From Streptococcus sp. SPS1 (GTDB lineage Bacteria > Bacillota > Bacilli > Lactobacillales > Streptococcaceae): a DNA stretch of 64,000 nucleotides. The position numbers and the translations under genes are program-made. Positions 33,621 to 44,053 of this stretch are shown here, in pieces (position 1 is the stretch's first letter; every line of letters starts with the position of its first letter). The notes below the pieces were generated by a model. It saw nothing but the letters and a program-made list of their open reading frames with translations, was not told the origin of the DNA and made no database searches. The stretch is from the NCBI RefSeq assembly GCF_030439915.1, contig NZ_JAQFJG010000006.1, positions 58,144 through 122,143 of the forward strand, read 5' to 3'.

Positions 33621-33649
33621 AAAAAACCAGCGCGAGCTGGTTTTTATTT
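33621..33649. terminator. Bidirectional terminator between YitT gene and malR
   Basis: AAAAACCAGC (33622-33631) and GCTGGTTTTT (33636-33645), symmetrical, serving both convergent genes. Confidence 0.88.
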
Positions 33650-34630
33650 TTCAATAATTTTGTGGGCGATTAACTGACGGTAGCAGATTTGTCTATTTTC
33701 TTTAGAATCATTGATGATGCAGAGAATAGTTTCTAAAGAAGTGCGTCCGAGGGCTAGGCTATTGATATCTATATAGGCTGCCAAATTGAGCTTAGGATTA
33801 ATCGAGTCAAAGCTGAGAACAGGGACATCCAGCTGGTGTTTGGCAATATAGTCACAAACACCTTCAGCTAGGAGGCTATCAGTTGTGATGATAGCGTCAA
33901 TCATAGGATCGTGCTTGAATAATCGCTTGCTAAATTTATAGCCCTTTTCTTCCAGAAACTCGTCTGCAAAGTAGATGCGATTGTTGTCAGTGGTAAGTTT
34001 GTAATGTTTCAGCGCCTGTTCATAGCCTGTTAAACGGTCTTTGGTCACGAAGAGCTTTTTACTTCCTCCGATAAAGGCAATGCGTTTGCAGCCTTTTTTG
34101 ATGAAATATTCAGTCGCATCAAAGCCAGCTTGAACGTTGTCATTATCGACAAGTGGAATGAAGGGGGACAGAGATTTTCCGAGGATGAGGAAGGGGAACT
34201 GCTCATCAGCCACCAGTTTGACTAAAGGATCTTCCTCTTCGGCATAAAGGAAAATTAAACCGTCTACACGTTTACCATAGACCATTTGTGAGATGGCAGT
34301 AAGACGCTCCTTCTCATCTTTCCCTGTTGCTATCTGAATGGCATAGTGGTTTTCAGATGCGACTTGAGAGATGCCGCGTAGGACTGATGGAAAGAAAGGA
34401 TTCTGGTAGAAGGCATCTGAATCATCAGGAAGAACTAAGCCGATAACTTGCGTATAACTGCTTACCAAACTGCGAGCGTTGAGGTTGGGGTGGTAATTGA
34501 GCTCCTTCATCGCCTTGCGAACGCGTTTTTTCGTTTCGTCGCTAATGGTTGATTTATTTTGAATAACACGGGTTACGGTTGAAGGCGAAACACCAGCAGC
34601 CTTGGCCACGTCTTTAATCGTAACGGGCAT
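33644..34630 (-). CDS. malR: Maltodextrin regulon repressor, LacI family
   Basis: A 328-residue repressor. The LacI-type HTH is at the N-terminus (VTIKDVAKAAGVSPSTVTRV, with the hinge helix NLNARSLVSS) and a periplasmic-binding-like inducer domain follows (60-328). In pneumococci MalR represses malXCD and malMP and is released by maltose. Operators matching its class lie at both promoters in 39264-39724. It starts 9 bases after malA, in one operon with it. Confidence 0.95.
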   Translation of the reverse strand: MPVTIKDVAKAAGVSPSTVTRVIQNKSTISDETKKRVRKAMKELNYHPNLNARSLVSSYTQVIGLVLPDDSDAFYQNPFFPSVLRGISQVASENHYAIQIATGKDEKERLTAISQMVYGKRVDGLIFLYAEEEDPLVKLVADEQFPFLILGKSLSPFIPLVDNDNVQAGFDATEYFIKKGCKRIAFIGGSKKLFVTKDRLTGYEQALKHYKLTTDNNRIYFADEFLEEKGYKFSKRLFKHDPMIDAIITTDSLLAEGVCDYIAKHQLDVPVLSFDSINPKLNLAAYIDINSLALGRTSLETILCIINDSKENRQICYRQLIAHKIIEK

Positions 34631-34639
34631 AAAAATCTC

Positions 34640-35440
34640 CTATTTATGGTAATCTGGATCACGGAAATGTGTTTTATAAAAGATAGTGACCAGATATAGA
34701 ACAAAAAGAATGTTTTGTACAGTGATGAGGGTTGACATATTTTGGCCAAACAATCCCAAAATAAGTGTAATCAGAGTCGGCAATCCTAAACAATTCAAGA
34801 TAAAATGGTAGCACTCTTTAAAGGTTCTAAATGAAAAGAGGCGTGATTTCTTAGTGATATAAAGGAGAAGACTAGCTCCTAGAGAGACGATAAAGAAATT
34901 CAAACCAAAGAGGAAGCTAGCACCGAGAACTAGGAAGAGACTGATATAGACACGATTTTGTTGGTACCAGTCTTTAGAAATCGCTTGGGTTAAGCTGTCC
35001 TTGCTTTTGAAACTCTCAGTCTGAATAGCTCGGTAATAGATGCGTGTCAACTCTTTACTTTCCTTGCTGATGACTAGCTCATTTGTATCGAAATGCAGTT
35101 GCAAGTCCTTCGGGAACTCCTTACTTGGGCTTGGACCAATCACAACAGAAGGCGCTTGATTAGCTGTTCCTGTATAAGTTAATGTGCCATCGACAATTCT
35201 AGCATGTTCAGAGAGATCCTGAACAACCTTATCTGTCAATGGTTCATAGACATTATCGATAAAGGTTTCTAGCGGATAAGTCTCCTGTGAGCTGTTTTGA
35301 ATGGCAATGGGTACCATAGACAAGCTGATAAGGAAGATACTGGTAAAGAGAAGTTGAAACCAGTTGAGCCCGAAACGTTTGGACAGGGGCTTACGAAATC
35401 CCCAAATACTTGAAAAATAGGAAAATGGATATGGAAGCAT
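34640..35440 (-). CDS. malA: Maltodextrin utilisation protein MalA (DUF1189)
   Basis: A 266-residue membrane protein: one N-terminal helix ([18 protein letters not shown]), an extracytoplasmic domain (about 55-165) and three to four C-terminal helices. DUF1189 family. It is always found with malR in pneumococci; its biochemical role is unknown. Confidence 0.9.
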   Translation of the reverse strand: MLPYPFSYFSSIWGFRKPLSKRFGLNWFQLLFTSIFLISLSMVPIAIQNSSQETYPLETFIDNVYEPLTDKVVQDLSEHARIVDGTLTYTGTANQAPSVVIGPSPSKEFPKDLQLHFDTNELVISKESKELTRIYYRAIQTESFKSKDSLTQAISKDWYQQNRVYISLFLVLGASFLFGLNFFIVSLGASLLLYITKKSRLFSFRTFKECYHFILNCLGLPTLITLILGLFGQNMSTLITVQNILFVLYLVTIFYKTHFRDPDYHK

Positions 35441-35477
35441 AGGTATCTTTCTAAAAGGTGTTTTCTATATGAGTATT

Positions 35478-35506
35478 ATTATATAGAGAAATGTGCTTTA
35501 TTTCAA
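35478..35506 (-). promoter_or_regulatory. malA-malR promoter
   Basis: Minus strand TTGAAA (35506-35501), 17-bp spacer, TATAAT (35483-35478). No LacI-type operator is visible here, so malAR seems not to be autoregulated through such a site. Confidence 0.83.
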
Positions 35507-35560
35507 GTCTAGGAGAGAAATTGCTTATCGCAAGGATATTATTTACAGTAGCAATCGCTA

Positions 35561-35673
35561 ATAGTCAATGAAAATCAAAGAGCAAACTAGGAAGCTAGCC
35601 GCAGGTTGCTCAAAGCACGGCTTTGAGGTTGGAGATGCAGCTGACGTGGTTTGAAGAGATTTTCGAAGAGTAT
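35561..35673 (-). repeat. Short BOX element with internal deletion
   Basis: BoxC, the CTCAAAGCACGGCTTTGAG hairpin and the outer boxA only; the TGACGAAGTCA hairpin and inner boxA are missing, as in the copy at 10177. Lies between the malD terminator and malA. Confidence 0.88.
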
Positions 35674-35680
35674 AAAATGA

Positions 35681-35718
35681 AAAAGGGTGGCGGGGATATA
35701 TTATCCCTTGTCGCCACC
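35681..35718 (-). terminator. malXCD terminator, enclosing the malD stop codon
   Basis: On the minus strand GGTGGCG...GGGATA stem pairs with TATCCC...CGCCACC, followed by CCCTTTTTC. The malD stop codon (35701-35703) lies in the loop, so the 5' arm is coding. Confidence 0.82.
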
Positions 35719-36543
35719 ACTTGTAAGTCCTGAAACAAAGTTCTTTTGTAGGAAGAAGAAGAGAATACAGATTGGAAGGGCGATGAGGATAGCACCTGCT
35801 GAGAAGTAGGCAATCTTCATGTTTTTCACATTGCTAACGAAGGTTTGGAGACCTACGGCAACAGTAAAGTATTCTTTCTCACGAAGCAAGAAACTAGAGA
35901 GGATGTAGTCCCCGAAAGGTCCCATGAAGGCCCAGAGAGCTTGTACGGCAACCATTGGGCGAACGAGTGGGAGGACAATTTGCCAGAAGCGACGGAAGTG
36001 TCCTGCACCGTCTAGTTTTGCAGATTCGTCTAAAGACATTGGCACTGTATCGAAGTAGCCTTTCATGAGCCAAGCATTCATCGGGATACCACCACCAACG
36101 TAGAGGAAGATGAGGAACCAGCTGTGGTTAAGGGCGTTCAACATAAGCGCCATAACGAAGAAGGCTGTCAAAGCGGCCATAGTTGGCACCATTTGGATAA
36201 TCAAGAAGAAGACCAAACTTTGTTTACGAGCCAAGAAGTTGTAACGGCTGTAAGCATAACCAGCAAGTACGATAATACTTGTTTGAACAGCCATGGTAAT
36301 CAAGGCGATAATCAAAGTGTTGAGGTACCAAGTACCGTACAAGGTTTCAGTGAAGAGGCCTTTAAAGTTATCAAAATTGAGGTCGATGTTAGTATCTAGT
36401 TTAAAGGCTGAGACGTTACCTGCTTTAAAGGCTGACATGATGGTAATCAAAAGTGGATAGATAATGACAATTGATAGACCAATCAGGTAAAGGTAAGTAA
36501 GGGTTTGAGTCAGTCTACGTTTGAGTTTAATTGAGTTATTCAT
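35701..36543 (-). CDS. malD: Maltodextrin ABC transporter permease MalD
   Basis: A 280-residue MalG-type permease with six membrane helices. The EAA loop is [29 protein letters not shown] (about residues 175-205). Dimerises with MalC. Start at 36543 is fixed by GGAGGACGTCTAAG; a longer frame from 36564 has no RBS. Begins 1 base after the malC stop. Confidence 0.96.
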   Translation of the reverse strand: MNNSIKLKRRLTQTLTYLYLIGLSIVIIYPLLITIMSAFKAGNVSAFKLDTNIDLNFDNFKGLFTETLYGTWYLNTLIIALITMAVQTSIIVLAGYAYSRYNFLARKQSLVFFLIIQMVPTMAALTAFFVMALMLNALNHSWFLIFLYVGGGIPMNAWLMKGYFDTVPMSLDESAKLDGAGHFRRFWQIVLPLVRPMVAVQALWAFMGPFGDYILSSFLLREKEYFTVAVGLQTFVSNVKNMKIAYFSAGAILIALPICILFFFLQKNFVSGLTSGGDKG

Positions 36544-36544
36544 C

Positions 36545-37837
36545 TTAGACGTCCTCCATATCAAATGCGTGTAGTTTCTTGAATGCGATCATAGAGATTG
36601 AGATGACAATGATAGAGATAATCAAGGTAACAGCTGCCGCCATTGAGTATTGAGGAGATGTACCTGTTGTCAAACGGTAGATCCATGAGATCAAGATATC
36701 TGTTGAACCAGCTCCTCCACCGACACTACCAGGTCCTCCACCATTGAAGAGGTACATGATAGAGAAGTTGTTAAAGTTGAAGGTGTATTGACTGATCAAA
36801 GTAGGTGCCGCAACGGCCAAGATCATTGGGAAAGTGATGTTGCGGAATTTTTGCCAAGCATTGGCACCGTCAATATAAGCTGCTTCGTAAAGGTCGTTAG
36901 GAATAGATTGCAAGATACCCAAGGTCAAAACGTAGATGTATGGGAATCCAAGCCAACCTTGCATCATAATCAAGGCAACCTTTGTCCAAGTAGGGTCTGT
37001 TTTCCAAGGGATAAGAGCCCCATCAAGGAAAGGAAGGAATTTAGCAAAGATCGGCAAGACTTGAGTGTTGATAGCGCCGACACTATCATTAAACATATTT
37101 GAGAATGTCAAGATAGTGATGAAGGCTGGGACAGCCCAAGGAAGAAGGAAAATAACACCGAAGATACGTTTTCCTTTGATAAATGGTTGGTTAGCAATGA
37201 TAGCTGTGAAGATACCAATCACGATCTGCAAAGTTGAGGCAGATAAAGCCCAAATGATAGTCCAAGAAAGAACAGAACCGAAGGCAGAACGGAAGGTACT
37301 CAAGCTCCAAATGTTTGTAAAGTTGGTCAAACCAACCCAGTCCAACAATTTGTTTGGTGGCAAGTGTTGGAAGTCGTAGTTGGTAAAGGCGATCATCAAG
37401 GTTACGATAACTGGGAAGATAATCGCAAAAGTCATTGCAATATAAGATGGAATGATCAAGAGGTAAGGGAAGCCATTTTCATAGATTCCTTTGACCATTT
37501 CTTTAAAGGTAAGTGCTACTGGAATACCATTATTAATGTGTTTGGCAGTTGTATGAGCATCTTTGATATTTGCGAAATAAAAGAGTACATAAACAACTAC
37601 AAAGATTAAATGGAAGGCACCACGAATCAGCATAAAGAGGGAATTGTCACGACCTGGCTTGTCACCAAGAGTGATGAGATTGCTCAATTCAGGGGCTGCA
37701 AGTGCTAGGAAGTAGAGGACAAATACGATGGTTACACCAAGGAAGATAAAACCTTTGGCTTTTTGTTTATTGTAAATCTGTCCTAACCCAGGAATGATAG
37801 ACAGCAGGGCTGCTTTACTAGGTTGTTGCTTTTCCAT
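36545..37837 (-). CDS. malC: Maltodextrin ABC transporter permease MalC
   Basis: A 430-residue MalF-type permease. The N-terminal part carries an extra helix pair ([22 protein letters not shown]) found in Gram-positive MalF proteins. The core has six helices with EAA loop [22 protein letters not shown]. Start at 37837 follows AAAGGAG; 37852 would be an upstream in-frame ATG within the RBS area. The ATPase (MsmK-like) is not encoded here; pneumococci use a shared one. Confidence 0.96.
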   Translation of the reverse strand: MEKQQPSKAALLSIIPGLGQIYNKQKAKGFIFLGVTIVFVLYFLALAAPELSNLITLGDKPGRDNSLFMLIRGAFHLIFVVVYVLFYFANIKDAHTTAKHINNGIPVALTFKEMVKGIYENGFPYLLIIPSYIAMTFAIIFPVIVTLMIAFTNYDFQHLPPNKLLDWVGLTNFTNIWSLSTFRSAFGSVLSWTIIWALSASTLQIVIGIFTAIIANQPFIKGKRIFGVIFLLPWAVPAFITILTFSNMFNDSVGAINTQVLPIFAKFLPFLDGALIPWKTDPTWTKVALIMMQGWLGFPYIYVLTLGILQSIPNDLYEAAYIDGANAWQKFRNITFPMILAVAAPTLISQYTFNFNNFSIMYLFNGGGPGSVGGGAGSTDILISWIYRLTTGTSPQYSMAAAVTLIISIIVISISMIAFKKLHAFDMEDV

Positions 37838-37904
37838 AATAACTCCTTTCATAGGATACTGGTTTCTACATAAAACCTAAACTATTTGTGTTTTTGTTGA
37901 TAAA

Positions 37905-37939
37905 TTCAAAGGGGGATTTGATTTCCACCCCCCCTTGAA
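37905..37939 (-). terminator. Intercistronic hairpin between malX and malC
   Basis: TTCAAAGGGGG (37905-37915) pairs with CCCCCCCTTGAA (37928-37939). On the minus strand it is followed by TTTGAATTTATC, a weak U-tract. It may reduce read-through so that the binding protein is made in excess of the permeases, as is common for such operons. Confidence 0.6.
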
Positions 37940-37947
37940 CAAATTTT

Positions 37948-39219
37948 TTATTCACCAAATTTTTGTTTGATTGTTTCTTTGATCAATGTTACAGCATCGT
38001 TAGCTGCTGTTTTAGCATCTTTCTTACCGCTTACAGCTTCAAACAACATTGTTTTAGCTGGGTCCCAAACTGCTGACATTTGAGAGATGTTTGGCATTGG
38101 TTGAGCGTTCTTGAATTGTTTGATAACAGCTGTTGTCAACTCATCGTTTTTACCTTCAGCGTATGAACGAGCTTCAGTGTTAGCTGGGATTTCGTTAGTC
38201 TTATCGTAGAAGGCTTTTTGTTGTTCAGTTGAAACAAGGAAGTCTACAAATTTTTGAGCAGCTTCAAGGTTCTTAGTGCTTGATGGGATAATCCAAGCTT
38301 TACCACCACCAAATGCTGCGTAGTCTTTTCCGTTTGGAAGAGTTGGGATAGTTGCAACACCGTAGTTTACTTTAGCGTCTTTGAAGGCTTGAGCTTTCCA
38401 AGGTCCATCGATGATAGCAGCTGTTTTACCTTCTTGGAATTGAGTTTGGATTAGGTTTCCAGCTCCTTCCGTATCTTGCATACCTTTAGGCCATTTTTCA
38501 TACCAAGTTTTAGCGTATTCTACACCTTTGATAGCGCCGTCGTTTGCAAGACCGATGTCTTTAGCGTCTTTACCGTTTTGTCCGAATACGTAACCGCCGT
38601 TACCAGCAAGAAGTCCGTATGCAAAGTAGAAGTTTGTCCAGTCAGCTAGGAAAGCAGAAGTTTTTCCATCTTCTCCAGCGAATGCGTATTTGCTATCTTT
38701 AGCAAGGTTTTCCAAGTCAGCAAATGTTTTTGGAGCTTCTTTTACCAAGTCTTTGTTGTAGTACATAACAAGTGACTCGATAACGGCAGGAGCACCGTAA
38801 ACTTTACCGTCAGCAGCTGTTACAAGAGATTTAGTTTTATCATCTGTTTTAGCACCGTCGCTCAATTTCACTTCTGAAAGTTGTCCGTCAGTACCAAGGC
38901 TACCTACACGGTCGTATGGAGCCATCATAACGTCAGGAGCTTGACCTGATTGGTTGTCAAGAGAAAGTTTGTCAAGCCCACCCATTTGGTCACCAGATTT
39001 GATGTTAACTGTTGTTCCTGATTGTTCTTTATAAGCTTTAGCTACTGTTTCAGCATAAGCTTTGTATTGGTCCTCAACGTAAAGAGTGATTTCTTTCGCT
39101 TCAGATGAACCAGAATCAGCAGGTTTATCAGCAGTTTTGCTTCCGCAAGCTACCAAAAGCAAGCTAGCAAGTGTAGCAGTTCCAAGCACAGCAGCGCTCT
39201 TCATGAATTTAGATGACAT
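37948..39219 (-). CDS. malX: Maltodextrin-binding lipoprotein MalX
   Basis: A 423-residue solute-binding protein. Signal peptide with lipobox LLLVAC, lipidated at C25. Then a type I/II SBP fold with the maltodextrin-binding pattern DVMMAPYDRVGSL, AVIESLVMYYNKDLV, AIIDGPWKAQAF. Anchored outside the membrane, it feeds MalCD. AGGAGGAATACACT precedes the start. First and most abundant gene of malXCD. Confidence 0.97.
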   Translation of the reverse strand: MSSKFMKSAAVLGTATLASLLLVACGSKTADKPADSGSSEAKEITLYVEDQYKAYAETVAKAYKEQSGTTVNIKSGDQMGGLDKLSLDNQSGQAPDVMMAPYDRVGSLGTDGQLSEVKLSDGAKTDDKTKSLVTAADGKVYGAPAVIESLVMYYNKDLVKEAPKTFADLENLAKDSKYAFAGEDGKTSAFLADWTNFYFAYGLLAGNGGYVFGQNGKDAKDIGLANDGAIKGVEYAKTWYEKWPKGMQDTEGAGNLIQTQFQEGKTAAIIDGPWKAQAFKDAKVNYGVATIPTLPNGKDYAAFGGGKAWIIPSSTKNLEAAQKFVDFLVSTEQQKAFYDKTNEIPANTEARSYAEGKNDELTTAVIKQFKNAQPMPNISQMSAVWDPAKTMLFEAVSGKKDAKTAANDAVTLIKETIKQKFGE

Positions 39220-39263
39220 AGTGTATTCCTCCTAAAGAATAACAAGTTTTATTGACAAGAAAA

Positions 39264-39320
39264 ACGCAAACGTTTTCCTTTATGAGCTTAGTATAGCACA
39301 AATAGAAAACGGTTGCAAGT
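39264..39320 (-). promoter_or_regulatory. malX: malX promoter with two MalR-type operators
   Basis: Minus strand TTGCAA (39318-39313), 17-bp spacer, TATACT (39295-39290). One LacI-type operator (GAAAACGGTTGCAAGT, 39305-39320) contains the -35; a second (ACGCAAACGTTTTC, 39264-39277) lies just after the predicted start. Confidence 0.85.
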
Positions 39321-39335
39321 GTTTTTGTTAAAAAT

Positions 39336-39352
39336 TTTAAAAAAATTTTAAG
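39336..39352. promoter_or_regulatory. CiaR-like direct repeat upstream of malX promoter
   Basis: TTTAAA-N5-TTTAAG (39336-39341, 39347-39352), close to the CiaR consensus TTTAAG-N5-TTTAAG. The mal regulon has been reported within the pneumococcal CiaR regulon; whether this is the site is unknown, and A/T runs produce such matches easily. Confidence 0.35.
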
Positions 39353-39660
39353 CTTGATTTGATAGCATGATTTTACTTTTTATATAGAAGAAAAGTGTGA
39401 AATAGATAAGAATACAGTATTTTTAATAAAAAATAGATGGAATCTGTCTAAAGAGGGAAATCAGGAGGGGCTATTTCCTTGTTTCTAATCCCTATCTATT
39501 TTCTATAGACCTTTGTGCCTCCTACATATAAATTAAAGTTTTTTTAAGGAGGTTTTGCACTTTGTAGACTGTTTCATGAGAGTCAAACTTTAGGATTAGA
39601 TAGTTTCAAGTTATCTTTGCTAAAATGAGTTAGTCTCCTTAAAAATAATCAAAAAAGTTT
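39353..39660. other. Non-coding region between malX and malM promoters
   Basis: About 300 AT-rich bases with no ORF. It holds a small hairpin (GGAAAT / ATTTCC, 39456-39478) inside a larger imperfect inverted repeat (AAATAGAT 39431-39438 with ATCTATTT 39494-39501), and CCTCC / GGAGG arms around 39512-39553. No function assigned. Confidence 0.5.
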
Positions 39661-39669
39661 TTTTAAAAA

Positions 39670-39724
39670 CGCTTGCAATTATGCTTGAAAAGGAGTATAC
39701 TTATAAGTAGCGCAAACGTTTGCG
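39670..39724 (+). promoter_or_regulatory. malM: malM promoter with two MalR-type operators
   Basis: TTGCAA (39673-39678), 17-bp spacer, TATACT (39696-39701). One operator (AAAACGCTTGCAATT) contains the -35; a perfect 14-bp palindrome CGCAAACGTTTGCG (39711-39724) lies just after the predicted start. Same layout as the malX promoter. Confidence 0.87.
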
Positions 39725-39773
39725 TCTGTTAAAATACGCAACGTTCCATTATTTTAACACATGAGGTGCTATT

Positions 39774-41291
39774 ATGAAAAAACGTCAAAGTGGTGTGTTG
39801 ATGCACATCTCTTCTCTCCCAGGAGCTTACGGAATCGGATCATTTGGTCAAAGTGCTTACGACTTCGTTGATTTCTTGGTTCGTACAAAACAACGTTACT
39901 GGCAAATCCTTCCATTAGGAACAACTAGTTACGGGGATTCTCCTTACCAATCTTTCTCAGCCTTCGCAGGAAACACTCATTTTATCGATTTAGATATCTT
40001 GGTGGAGCAAGGTTTGTTGGAAGTAAGTGACCTTGAAGGAGTTGACTTTGGTAGCGATGCGTCTGAAGTTGACTATGCTAAGATTTACTATGCACGTCGT
40101 CCTCTTTTAGAAAAAGCGGTGAAACGTTTCTTTGAAGTCGGAGATGTTAAAGATTTTGAGAAATTTGCTCAAGACAACCAATCATGGCTTGAGCTCTTTG
40201 CTGAGTATATGGCTATCAAAGAGCATTTTGACAATCTTGCTTGGACAGAATGGCCAGATGCAGATGCTCGTGCTCGTAAAGCTTCAGCACTTGAAAGCTA
40301 CCGTGAGCAATTAGCAGACAAGTTGGTTTACCACCGTGTGACGCAATACTTCTTCTTCCAACAATGGTTGAAATTGAAAGCTTACGCAAACGACAACCAC
40401 ATCGAAATCGTTGGGGACATGCCAATCTACGTAGCGGAAGATTCAAGCGATATGTGGGCAAATCCACATCTCTTCAAGACAGATGTCAATGGTAAGGCTA
40501 CTTGCATCGCCGGATGCCCACCAGATGAATTTTCTGCAACTGGTCAGCTTTGGGGTAACCCAATCTATGACTGGGAAGCAATGGACAAAGACGGCTACAA
40601 ATGGTGGATTGAACGCTTGCGTGAAAGCTTCAAAATCTACGACATCGTTCGTATCGACCACTTCCGTGGTTTCGAATCTTACTGGGAAATCCCTGCTGGT
40701 TCTGATACAGCAGCACCTGGTGAGTGGGTGAAAGGTCCGGGCTACAAGCTTTTTGCAGCCGTTAAGGAAGAACTTGGTGAGCTAAACATCATCGCAGAAG
40801 ACCTTGGCTTCATGACAGATGAAGTTATTGAGTTGCGTGAACGTACTGGCTTCCCAGGAATGAAGATTCTTCAATTTGCCTTCAACCCAGAAGACGAAAG
40901 TATCGATAGCCCACACTTGGCACCTGCTAACTCAGTTATGTACACAGGAACACACGATAACAATACGGTCCTTGGTTGGTACCGTAACGAGATCGATGAT
41001 GCGACTCGTGAGTACATGGCTCGCTACACTAATCGTAAAGAATACGAAACAGTGCCACATGCTATGCTTCGTACAGTCTTTTCATCAGTTAGCTTCATGG
41101 CAATTGCAACTATGCAAGATTTGCTAGAATTGGATGAGACAGCTCGTATGAACTTCCCATCTACCCTTGGTGGAAACTGGTCTTGGCGTATGACTGAAGA
41201 TCAATTGACACCAGCTGTCGAGGAAGGCTTGCTTGACTTGACAACAATCTATCGACGAATTAATGAAAATTTGGTAGAATTAAAGAAATAA
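39774..41291 (+). CDS. malM: 4-alpha-glucanotransferase (amylomaltase)
   Basis: A 505-residue GH77 enzyme (also called MalQ) that transfers maltosyl units between maltodextrins in the cytoplasm, releasing glucose. Landmarks: [54 protein letters not shown] (catalytic nucleophile Asp in RIDHFRG), [13 protein letters not shown] (acid/base Glu), [14 protein letters not shown]. Followed by malP after 25 bases. Confidence 0.97.
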   Translation: MKKRQSGVLMHISSLPGAYGIGSFGQSAYDFVDFLVRTKQRYWQILPLGTTSYGDSPYQSFSAFAGNTHFIDLDILVEQGLLEVSDLEGVDFGSDASEVDYAKIYYARRPLLEKAVKRFFEVGDVKDFEKFAQDNQSWLELFAEYMAIKEHFDNLAWTEWPDADARARKASALESYREQLADKLVYHRVTQYFFFQQWLKLKAYANDNHIEIVGDMPIYVAEDSSDMWANPHLFKTDVNGKATCIAGCPPDEFSATGQLWGNPIYDWEAMDKDGYKWWIERLRESFKIYDIVRIDHFRGFESYWEIPAGSDTAAPGEWVKGPGYKLFAAVKEELGELNIIAEDLGFMTDEVIELRERTGFPGMKILQFAFNPEDESIDSPHLAPANSVMYTGTHDNNTVLGWYRNEIDDATREYMARYTNRKEYETVPHAMLRTVFSSVSFMAIATMQDLLELDETARMNFPSTLGGNWSWRMTEDQLTPAVEEGLLDLTTIYRRINENLVELKK

Positions 41292-41316
41292 TACAATATC
41301 AGGAGACACCTTAAAC

Positions 41317-43575
41317 ATGTTATCACTGCAAGAATTTGTACAAAATCGTTACAATAAAACCATTGCAGAATGTAGCAATGAAGAGCTTTACCTTGCTCTT
41401 CTTAACTACAGCAAACTTGCAAGCAGCCAAAAACCAGTCAACACTGGTAAAAAGAAAGTTTACTATATCTCAGCTGAGTTCTTGATTGGTAAACTCTTGT
41501 CAAACAACTTGATCAACCTTGGTCTTTACGACGATGTCAAAAAAGAACTTGCTGCTGCAGGTAAAGACTTGATCGAAGTTGAAGAAGTTGAATTGGAACC
41601 ATCTCTTGGTAATGGTGGTTTGGGACGTTTGGCTGCCTGCTTTATCGACTCAATTGCGACTCTTGGTTTGAATGGTGACGGTGTTGGTCTTAACTACCAT
41701 TTTGGTCTTTTCCAACAAGTTCTTAAAAACAACCAACAAGAAACAATTCCAAATGCATGGTTGACAGAGCAAAACTGGTTGGTTCGCTCAAGCCGTAGCT
41801 ACCAAGTACCATTTGCAGACTTTACTTTGACATCAACTCTTTACGATATTGATGTTACTGGTTATGAAACAGCAACTAAAAACCGCTTGCGTTTGTTTGA
41901 CTTGGATTCAGTTGATTCTTCTATTATTAAAGATGGTATCAACTTTGACAAGACAGATATCGCTCGCAACTTGACTCTCTTCCTTTACCCAGATGATAGT
42001 GACCGTCAAGGTGAATTGCTCCGTATCTTCCAACAATACTTCATGGTTTCAAACGGTGCGCAATTGATCATCGACGAAGCAATCGAAAAAGGAAGCAACT
42101 TGCATGACCTTGCTGACTACGCTGTTGTACAAATCAACGATACTCACCCATCAATGGTTATCCCTGAATTGATCCGTCTTTTGACTGCACGTGGTATCGA
42201 GCTTGACGAAGCAATCTCAATCGTTCGTAGCATGACTGCCTACACTAACCACACAATCCTTGCTGAAGCCCTTGAAAAATGGCCTCTTGAATTCTTGCAA
42301 GAAGTGGTTCCTCACTTGGTACCAATCATCGAAGAATTGGACCGTCGCGTGAAAGCAGAATACAAAGATCCAGCTGTTCAAATTATTGATGAGAGCGGAC
42401 GTGTTCACATGGCTCACATGGATATCCACTACGGATACAGCGTTAACGGGGTTGCAGCACTTCATACTGAAATCTTGAAGAACTCTGAGTTGAAAGCCTT
42501 CTACGACCTTTACCCAGAAAAATTCAACAACAAAACAAACGGTATCACTTTCCGTCGTTGGCTCATGCATGCTAACCCAAGCTTGTCTCACTACTTGGAT
42601 GAGATTCTTGGAGATGGTTGGCACCATGAAGCTGATGAGCTTGAAAAACTCTTGTCTTATGAAGACAAAGCAGCTGTCAAAGAAAAATTGGAAAGCATCA
42701 AGGCTCACAACAAACGTAAATTGGCTCGTCACTTGAAAGAACACCAAGGTGTAGAAATCAATCCAAACTCTATCTTTGATATCCAAATCAAACGTCTTCA
42801 CGAGTACAAACGCCAACAAATGAACGCTTTGTACGTGATCCACAAATACCTTGACATCAAAGCTGGGAACATCCCTGCTCGCCCAATCACAATCTTCTTT
42901 GGTGGTAAAGCAGCTCCAGCCTACACAATCGCTCAAGACATCATCCACTTGATCCTTTGCATGTCAGAAGTTATTGCTAACGATCCAGCAGTAGCTCCAC
43001 ACTTGCAAGTAGTTATGGTTGAAAACTACAACGTTACTGCAGCAAGCTTCCTTATCCCAGCATGTGATATCTCAGAACAAATCTCACTTGCTTCTAAAGA
43101 AGCTTCAGGTACTGGTAATATGAAATTCATGTTGAACGGAGCTTTGACTCTTGGTACTATGGACGGAGCTAACGTGGAAATCGCTGAGTTGGTTGGCGAC
43201 GAAAACATCTACATCTTTGGTGAAGATTCAGAAACTGTTATCGACCTTTACGCAAAAGCAGCTTACAAATCAAGCGAATTCTACGCTCGTAAAGCTATCA
43301 AACCATTGGTTGACTTCATCGTTAGCGATGCAGTTCTTGCAGCTGGAAACAAAGAGCGCTTGGAACGTCTTTACAAGGAATTGATCAACAAAGACTGGTT
43401 CATGACTCTTCTTGACTTGGAAGACTACATCAAAGTTAAAGAGCAAATGTTGGCTGACTACGAAGACCGTGACGCATGGTTGGACAAAGTTATCGTTAAC
43501 ATTTCTAAAGCAGGATTCTTCTCATCTGACCGTACAATCGCTCAGTATAACGAAGACATCTGGCACTTGAACTAA
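41317..43575 (+). CDS. malP: Glycogen/maltodextrin phosphorylase
   Basis: A 752-residue GT35 enzyme, slightly short for the family as usual for MalP. It phosphorolyses alpha-1,4-glucans to glucose-1-phosphate. The pyridoxal-phosphate lysine is in [15 protein letters not shown]; other landmarks are [19 protein letters not shown] and [26 protein letters not shown] precedes the start. Second gene of malMP. Strong codon bias. Confidence 0.97.
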   Translation: MLSLQEFVQNRYNKTIAECSNEELYLALLNYSKLASSQKPVNTGKKKVYYISAEFLIGKLLSNNLINLGLYDDVKKELAAAGKDLIEVEEVELEPSLGNGGLGRLAACFIDSIATLGLNGDGVGLNYHFGLFQQVLKNNQQETIPNAWLTEQNWLVRSSRSYQVPFADFTLTSTLYDIDVTGYETATKNRLRLFDLDSVDSSIIKDGINFDKTDIARNLTLFLYPDDSDRQGELLRIFQQYFMVSNGAQLIIDEAIEKGSNLHDLADYAVVQINDTHPSMVIPELIRLLTARGIELDEAISIVRSMTAYTNHTILAEALEKWPLEFLQEVVPHLVPIIEELDRRVKAEYKDPAVQIIDESGRVHMAHMDIHYGYSVNGVAALHTEILKNSELKAFYDLYPEKFNNKTNGITFRRWLMHANPSLSHYLDEILGDGWHHEADELEKLLSYEDKAAVKEKLESIKAHNKRKLARHLKEHQGVEINPNSIFDIQIKRLHEYKRQQMNALYVIHKYLDIKAGNIPARPITIFFGGKAAPAYTIAQDIIHLILCMSEVIANDPAVAPHLQVVMVENYNVTAASFLIPACDISEQISLASKEASGTGNMKFMLNGALTLGTMDGANVEIAELVGDENIYIFGEDSETVIDLYAKAAYKSSEFYARKAIKPLVDFIVSDAVLAAGNKERLERLYKELINKDWFMTLLDLEDYIKVKEQMLADYEDRDAWLDKVIVNISKAGFFSSDRTIAQYNEDIWHLN

Positions 43576-43601
43576 GATACAAATTTATACTAATACATTT
43601 T

Positions 43602-43637
43602 GTAAAAAAGCGAGTTTCGATTGAAATTCGCTTTTTT
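43602..43637 (+). terminator. malMP terminator
   Basis: Stem AAAAAGCGAGTTTC / GAAATTCGCTTTTT around GATT, ending in T6. Confidence 0.87.
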
Positions 43638-43739
43638 AAATGCTGTGGATTTGGGTCAATCCTGTCTAAAAATAGGGAAATTATAGATACAGTGAAGGCT
43701 TTAAATACTGCTTTTTACTCTCTTTCAACCTCATAGTGC

Positions 43740-43768
43740 TTGTATTCGCTTACATAAAGTATTATAAT
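43740..43768 (+). promoter_or_regulatory. Promoter of small membrane gene, with palindrome at -10
   Basis: TTGTAT (43740-43745), 17-bp spacer, TATAAT (43763-43768). The -10 is inside the perfect palindrome GTATTATAATAC (43759-43770). Confidence 0.75.
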
Positions 43769-43794
43769 ACGATTGTAGGAAAGAAGGTGTTTTT

Positions 43795-44001
43795 ATGTGG
43801 AAAAAATATTTTTCAAAATATAAATGGACGGATTTATTTTGGATTTTATTTGTTATTTTGACATGCCTCTATATAGGTAACCATGATTTGTTTCCTCTCA
43901 ATCATCAAGAAATCTCGCTTCGAGGGAGTTTCTGGGGATTTGTACTTGCCTTATTTCACTTGCTATTTATTGATAAGTTTGTTATCTCGAATCGAAAATA
44001 A
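43795..44001 (+). CDS. Small hypothetical membrane protein
   Basis: A 68-residue protein with two hydrophobic segments (WTDLFWILFVILTCLYIG and FWGFVLALFHLLFIDKFV). GAAAGAAGGTG precedes the start. No family recognised. The next small ORF follows after about 50 bases. Confidence 0.75.
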   Translation: MWKKYFSKYKWTDLFWILFVILTCLYIGNHDLFPLNHQEISLRGSFWGFVLALFHLLFIDKFVISNRK

Positions 44002-44053
44002 AGATTAGGGTGCTTAGCTGTGTACCTTTAGGATTGATTTTTGGAGGAAGATT

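Noticed and set aside
42217..42948. 243-residue ORF on the minus strand
   Set aside because: Antisense to malP, a highly codon-biased gene that gives long spurious reverse frames.
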